Source: CATOSP01 sp965205385
GTDB lineage: Bacteria; Chloroflexota; Dehalococcoidia; Lucifugimonadales; UBA3495
DNA length: 64,000 bases
Direction of reading: 5' to 3'
Assembly: GCA_965205385.1 (NCBI GenBank)
Contig: CBDBGS010000007.1
Coordinates: 496,001 to 560,000 of the forward strand
Of this stretch, positions 60,554-64,000 are shown one piece after another. A program made the position numbers and the translations under genes. The number at the start of each line of letters is the position of its first letter. Position 1 is the stretch's first letter. The notes below the pieces were generated by a model that saw nothing but the letters and a program-made list of their open reading frames with translations, had not been told where the DNA came from and ran no database searches.

Positions 60554-62875
60554 TTAGGCGGGTTGCAATTTTTGCTGGGTCTCGCTGTCGGCTTTGATGG
60601 TCTCCCAGTCGTACTGCATGGGAATTAGCTGCACCTTGCGCCAGGTCTCGGACTGGTCGTGGTAATGGTGGCTGCCCGGATGGCCGGAGCTTCCCAGGGG
60701 CACGGCCCACAGCGAATGGCGCCAGTTGTCCGAAGTGTCGAAGACGTAGCGTACCACCGAAAGCCCGGTCACCGTCGCCGGGTCCGACACCGAATAAGAC
60801 CCGGCCAGTGGCGTGTCGCCGTCCCCGCTGGTGGGAATCGGAGGCGGGTCCAGCAGGTCCGCCGCGTCCGGGTACGCCCCGGACAGGGTGTGCTTGGGCC
60901 TCGCCTGATGTATCCGGTCCCAACGCCAATCGTCCATGTTCCCGCCCAGGCTCTTTTCCAGCCCCTTCACGCTCGCGGATAGGGCCTTGGCCATAACACC
61001 CTGCCAGTCTTGCCCCGGCGGCAACAGGCTGCGGTCGTCATCGGCAACCATTCCGATGAGGCGGACCTTGAGGCGGGCCATGAACTGCCCAAGGCCCCGT
61101 CCTTCCGGGTTCCATGCCACGCTGGCAAGCTCCTCTCCTAGATTGTGTTCGAGCAAGTCTTTGAGCAGGGCGTCGCGGAAGGCGCTGTAGATGGCCGGCT
61201 CCACCCGGTCCGCCTCCATCCTCCCATCCCAGGAAGTAAGTCTGGTCTTGGCCTCGGCGGATAGGGCATCCTTCGGCTCCACAGTTTCAAGGAACCCCGA
61301 ATAGGCGCGGGCGGGAATCGAGAGCCTTTCCCCATGTACTTTCGCCATGTCCTTGGCCGACGGCTTTTCCAACGGGAGGAGGGCGTCGGTGACTCGTTGG
61401 GCGCGGAACCCGGGAGTAAAGTCGACGGATATGTAATGGGGGTAGTCGTCGCCTACCGGCTTGTTGTTGGCGGTGGCGATGTACCCTTGTTCCGGGTTGA
61501 CGGAGCGGGGCAACTCCTCGAAGGGGATGTCTCCCTGCCATTCGTGCTCACCGGTCCAACCAGGCACGGGCAGCCACGCGTTGGCCCTGGACCTGACCGG
61601 AATCCTTCCCCTGCTCAAGTATCCGATATTGCCGTGGACATCCGCGATGACGAAGTTGTTGCAGGGGTCCACCCACTCCCGCATCGACTCGATAAGCTCG
61701 TCGTTGTCTTTGGCCAACAGCATCTGCCACAGGGTGTCGGGCCACTCCGAGGGTCCATCTGTCGCCGTGTACTTGAAGGCGATGCCGGAACCCTTCTCAG
61801 GACTCCCGGAGATCAACGGTCCGTGGCGGGTAACCGGCACGTCGATTGTGACGTCCTCGCCGCCGCGGACCTTGATGGTCTCTTGATGCACGTCGGCCCT
61901 GAGCCACTGGCCCTTATAGAGATAGTAGTCCGGGTCATCTGGCTTGAACCGCTCGATGTACAGGTCCTGGTAATCAGCGCCCAGGTGGGTGACGCACCAG
62001 GAGACCCAGGCGTTGTGTCCAAAGTGGGGGAACCCGGGGACTCCGGGGAAGGATAGGCCCACCGCATCGAACTCAGGGCACGTAACGTGGTTTTGATAGT
62101 AGACGTTTGGGGTGTCCAAGGCCCGGTGTGAGTCTCCCGCCAGGATGGGCTTGCCGGAGGCGGTGCGGCTGCCGGAAATCACCCAACTATTGCTGCCGCC
62201 AGCGGATAGGTGGCTCAGGGCCGCCGCGCCTTCTTTAAGCTCTTCAAAACAGTCCGACAACGGGCCGTCATAAGCCTCGCCGGGTGGCAGGATTACGAGT
62301 TGGCCGGGTTCGTAGCCGGGAATGAGGCTGGCGGCTTTCTCCGGCCCCAACTTCTGGACGACCTGGGCGCGCCATATCTTGGACTCGAAGACCCCCATCA
62401 GGATGTGGCGGACCTTATACGCCACCAACCCGTCCCATGGTTGCCAAGGTTCCGGAGACAGGCCCGTGATGCCGTATTCCACTGGAAGGGTGTCAGTGGT
62501 CTCGATGAAGGCGTTGACACCCTCGGCGTAGGCGTCGAACATCTTCCGGGTGCGGCTGGTCACTGCTCCGTAGTCGGCGCGGGCGCTGGCTTCCAGCCGG
62601 AACCGGCGCATGAGCTTGTCCTGCTCCAAGGCGGACGGTCCGACGGCTTCGGACCATCGGCCCATACCACGTCGGCGGTCGTAGTCCATGTGCCAGAGCC
62701 GGTCCTGAGCGGACACGAAACCCTGGGCGAAAAATGCGTCACGTTCGCTGCCCGCCTGGATATGAGGAATGCCGTAACTGTCCCGGTAAACGTCCACCGA
62801 TGCGCCCAACCCCTTGAGGCTCACCTTTCCGGTAACGTTGGGCAGCGCTTTCTTCAAGTCTTGAGAGCTAATCAT
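60554..62875 (-). CDS. Penicillin-acylase-family Ntn hydrolase
   Basis: A 773-residue precursor of a two-chain N-terminal nucleophile hydrolase. The alpha-chain part has DSYGIPHIQAGSERDAFFAQGFVSAQDRLWHMD. The beta chain would begin at Ser in LSAGGSNSWVISG (about residue 223) after self-cleavage, with GKPILAGDSHR following. Asn in IATANNKPVG and Arg downstream complete the oxyanion region. No signal peptide is visible, whereas E. coli penicillin G acylase is exported. Substrates may be acyl amides such as N-acyl homoserine lactones or cyclic lipopeptides. A duplicate of the 3' end lies at 58217-58407. Confidence 0.92.
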   Translation of the reverse strand: MISSQDLKKALPNVTGKVSLKGLGASVDVYRDSYGIPHIQAGSERDAFFAQGFVSAQDRLWHMDYDRRRGMGRWSEAVGPSALEQDKLMRRFRLEASARADYGAVTSRTRKMFDAYAEGVNAFIETTDTLPVEYGITGLSPEPWQPWDGLVAYKVRHILMGVFESKIWRAQVVQKLGPEKAASLIPGYEPGQLVILPPGEAYDGPLSDCFEELKEGAAALSHLSAGGSNSWVISGSRTASGKPILAGDSHRALDTPNVYYQNHVTCPEFDAVGLSFPGVPGFPHFGHNAWVSWCVTHLGADYQDLYIERFKPDDPDYYLYKGQWLRADVHQETIKVRGGEDVTIDVPVTRHGPLISGSPEKGSGIAFKYTATDGPSEWPDTLWQMLLAKDNDELIESMREWVDPCNNFVIADVHGNIGYLSRGRIPVRSRANAWLPVPGWTGEHEWQGDIPFEELPRSVNPEQGYIATANNKPVGDDYPHYISVDFTPGFRAQRVTDALLPLEKPSAKDMAKVHGERLSIPARAYSGFLETVEPKDALSAEAKTRLTSWDGRMEADRVEPAIYSAFRDALLKDLLEHNLGEELASVAWNPEGRGLGQFMARLKVRLIGMVADDDRSLLPPGQDWQGVMAKALSASVKGLEKSLGGNMDDWRWDRIHQARPKHTLSGAYPDAADLLDPPPIPTSGDGDTPLAGSYSVSDPATVTGLSVVRYVFDTSDNWRHSLWAVPLGSSGHPGSHHYHDQSETWRKVQLIPMQYDWETIKADSETQQKLQPA

Positions 62876-63130
62876 GGTCTGTTTCGGCTCCTCGGGTACC
62901 TGTCAGATTTGCCGAATCATACCACACAGCTGGGCATGTCAACGGAGAACAGAGGGCAGCGTCATTTGATTGTCACAGTCGGCCAATCGATCGCGTGCAT
63001 CTCGCCGTGCTTCGCGCTCGTCTTTCCGGCCTTGAGCCCGAATCCAGAACTTCCCGCACCGGGTTACGTTCCTAGGGCTGAACATTTCTGGATTCCCACC
63101 ACTCCCCCAACCCAGTCAATCGCCCAGCCC

Positions 63131-63157
63131 CGTCATTCTCGCGAAAGCGGGAATCCA
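63131..63157. repeat. REP-like palindromic repeat
   Basis: A CGTCATTC...GAATCCA unit whose core arms are TTCTCGC and GCGGGAA, of the same frame as the repeats flanking the GIY-YIG gene, with a few base changes in the arms. Confidence 0.6.
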
Positions 63158-63243
63158 GAGTACTGCCAACAATCGAAAGACCCTGGGAGAAACCGTCTAC
63201 CGCATACCTTTCTGAGAACGGGAGCAATTGACCCCAAACGAAA

Positions 63244-63270
63244 GGCCCGCTCTTCTGAAAAGAGCAGGCC
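63244..63270 (-). terminator. Rho-independent terminator of the LLM-like gene
   Basis: GGCC-C-GCTCTT (63244-63254) pairs with AAGAGC-A-GGCC (63260-63270), with one mismatch and a 5-base loop. On the minus strand CTTTCGTTTGG follows. It lies about 60 bases beyond the stop codon of the leftward gene. Confidence 0.7.
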
Positions 63271-63329
63271 CTCCGGGTTATCGCGCGGGGCGACGGCGAG
63301 GATCCAAAGGCGTCGCGGGGTTGCCTGGT

Positions 63330-64000
63330 CTAACCCGTAGTGTTCTGGGACTTCTTGAAGGCCGGTATCACGTGCTTGCCGAACATCTCGATGGACTTCA
63401 TGACGTCTTCATGGCCGACGGTCTCCGTGGCCATCAAAAACTGTAGCTGGTCCACACCGGTAGCCTCGTGGAGCTTGACCGCCTCGATACAGCTATCGGG
63501 ATCACCGGCTACGATGACTCCCCGCTCAGCTAGGGTGTCGGCATCGAACTCTTCCCAAATCTTCTGGGCGAGGGCAGTACCGCCGGAGAGGTCAACCGAG
63601 CCGTTGGTCCCTGAGTCCGCCGTGACGTCCACGTAGCGGGAGAAGTTCTGGGCCAGATGGTCCGGCACTCCGCCCCACTGGTCCAGCAACTTCGAGTAGA
63701 CGTCCTTCTGGTCCTGGACGTAGGGGCGGCCCGGTCCGAAGAAGGTCTTCAACGACTGGGCGCACAGCTCTTTGGTCTTGGCGCTGTCTTCACCGCACAG
63801 GCCGAAGCACGAGCTAAGCCATTGGTTGTTGACGAAGTTCCCCACCGGTTCGGCGTCCTTGATGGCTTCCCTATAAGCCTTGATATGAGGCTCCAGAACG
63901 GCGGGGGCGTTGACGCCAAGGGCCATAACGCCGATTCCCTTCTTCGCCGCCAACTCGTAGGTGGCCGGCTGGAGGGCCGCAACCCAGATGGGAGGATGGG
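63330..64000 (-). CDS. LLM-class flavin-dependent oxidoreductase, C-terminal part (continues past window)
   Basis: The frame runs open into the right edge of the window, so only about 223 C-terminal residues are visible. HPPIWVAALQPATYELAAKKGIGVMALG is the characteristic strand-helix unit of bacterial-luciferase-like TIM barrels (P.wvaa.sp.s...Aa..G...), and the late GDPDSCIEAVKLHEATGVDQLQFLMATE segment closes the barrel. The cofactor (FMN or F420) and substrate cannot be determined. The ATG at 63953 is internal. Confidence 0.82.
   Translation of the reverse strand, partial: HPPIWVAALQPATYELAAKKGIGVMALGVNAPAVLEPHIKAYREAIKDAEPVGNFVNNQWLSSCFGLCGEDSAKTKELCAQSLKTFFGPGRPYVQDQKDVYSKLLDQWGGVPDHLAQNFSRYVDVTADSGTNGSVDLSGGTALAQKIWEEFDADTLAERGVIVAGDPDSCIEAVKLHEATGVDQLQFLMATETVGHEDVMKSIEMFGKHVIPAFKKSQNTTG

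Larger units (their letters stand above)
62876..63329. other. Intergenic region with REP-like repeat and terminator
   Basis: About 450 bases without a gene. It contains a palindromic repeat (63131-63157, CGTCATTCTCGCGAAAGCGG-type) of the family also seen at 5644, 23557 and 23915, and a terminator at 63244-63270 for the leftward LLM gene. A possible leftward promoter for the acylase gene was not identified with confidence. Confidence 0.5.

Noticed and set aside
60444..60929. Coding frame antisense to the acylase, and its twin at 57655-58431
   Set aside because: Both are low-complexity Pro/Arg frames that match each other only because the underlying DNA is duplicated.
1..64000. tRNA, rRNA or riboswitch genes
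   Set aside because: I looked for TpsiC-like arms, CCA-less cloverleafs and long conserved RNA leaders and found none that could be supported.

Overview
The window looks like a GC-rich bacterial chromosome segment, most likely an uncultivated Chloroflexota member of the Dehalococcoidia/SAR202 type. That assignment is an inference from gene content: a tungsten/molybdenum redox cluster, several gamma-glutamyltransferase-like, amidase and penicillin-acylase-like hydrolases, LLM-type flavin oxidoreductase, DUF1800/DUF1501, NHL propellers and plant-type LRR repeats. No rRNA, tRNA or CRISPR array was seen.

Layout. 1-9.9 kb: zinc-ribbon fragment, a divergent 47-residue membrane peptide, polyamine genes (speD and an ACL5-like aminopropyltransferase), an MFS exporter, a PD-(D/E)XK nuclease, a VOC protein and a DUF2339/DUF3999 membrane pair. 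10.0-11.5 kb: a complete IS701-type element. 11.6-23.5 kb: MBL hydrolase, cupins, a DUF1800-DUF1501-NHL operon with a clear promoter and terminator, moaB, HIT protein, enoyl-CoA hydratase, bicupin, Gfo/Idh/MocA oxidoreductase and acyl-CoA dehydrogenase. 23.5-31 kb: a GIY-YIG gene between perfect inverted repeats, a gamma-glutamyltransferase-like gene, an IS630-type element, a single-chain restriction-modification enzyme and an overlapping PemK-like toxin. 31-40.7 kb, all minus strand: mobA, moaD, tungsten aldehyde oxidoreductase, cupin and NAD-linked formate dehydrogenase fdsG-fdsB-fdsA. This last run is interrupted by two unrelated toxin-antitoxin pairs and an fdsA/fdsB chimeric scar. 41-48.5 kb: an AtzG-like small subunit with amidase, HNH protein, a second gamma-glutamyltransferase-like gene, an ATPase/nuclease pair and a HesB-like protein with a Gly/Cys tail. 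48.7-52.7 kb: an HK97-type phage head mini-cluster lacking portal and terminase. 52.9-64 kb: SMP-30 propeller, two predicted selenoproteins, TlyA, rhomboid, PncC, a duplicated acylase 3' end flanking decayed WD40/LRR and FN3 genes, penicillin acylase and a partial LLM flavin oxidoreductase.

The main discovery is the pair of candidate selenocysteine genes. One (54323-55969) is a UGSC-type protein whose in-frame TGA sits in a U-G-T-C motif and is followed by a perfect hairpin. The other (57881-58219) is a small membrane protein with two consecutive in-frame TGA codons at the place where MerF/MerT-like mercury transporters carry a Cys-Cys pair, also followed by a SECIS-like hairpin. Conventional gene calling splits or truncates both.

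Functional links: MoaB, MobA and MoaD serve molybdopterin cofactor supply and use for FdsA and the aldehyde oxidoreductase. FdsG/FdsB would pass electrons from FdsA to NAD+. The restriction enzyme, PemK toxin, two VapBC-like pairs, the ATPase/nuclease pair, two IS elements and the phage genes make the middle of the window an accessory, defence-rich region.
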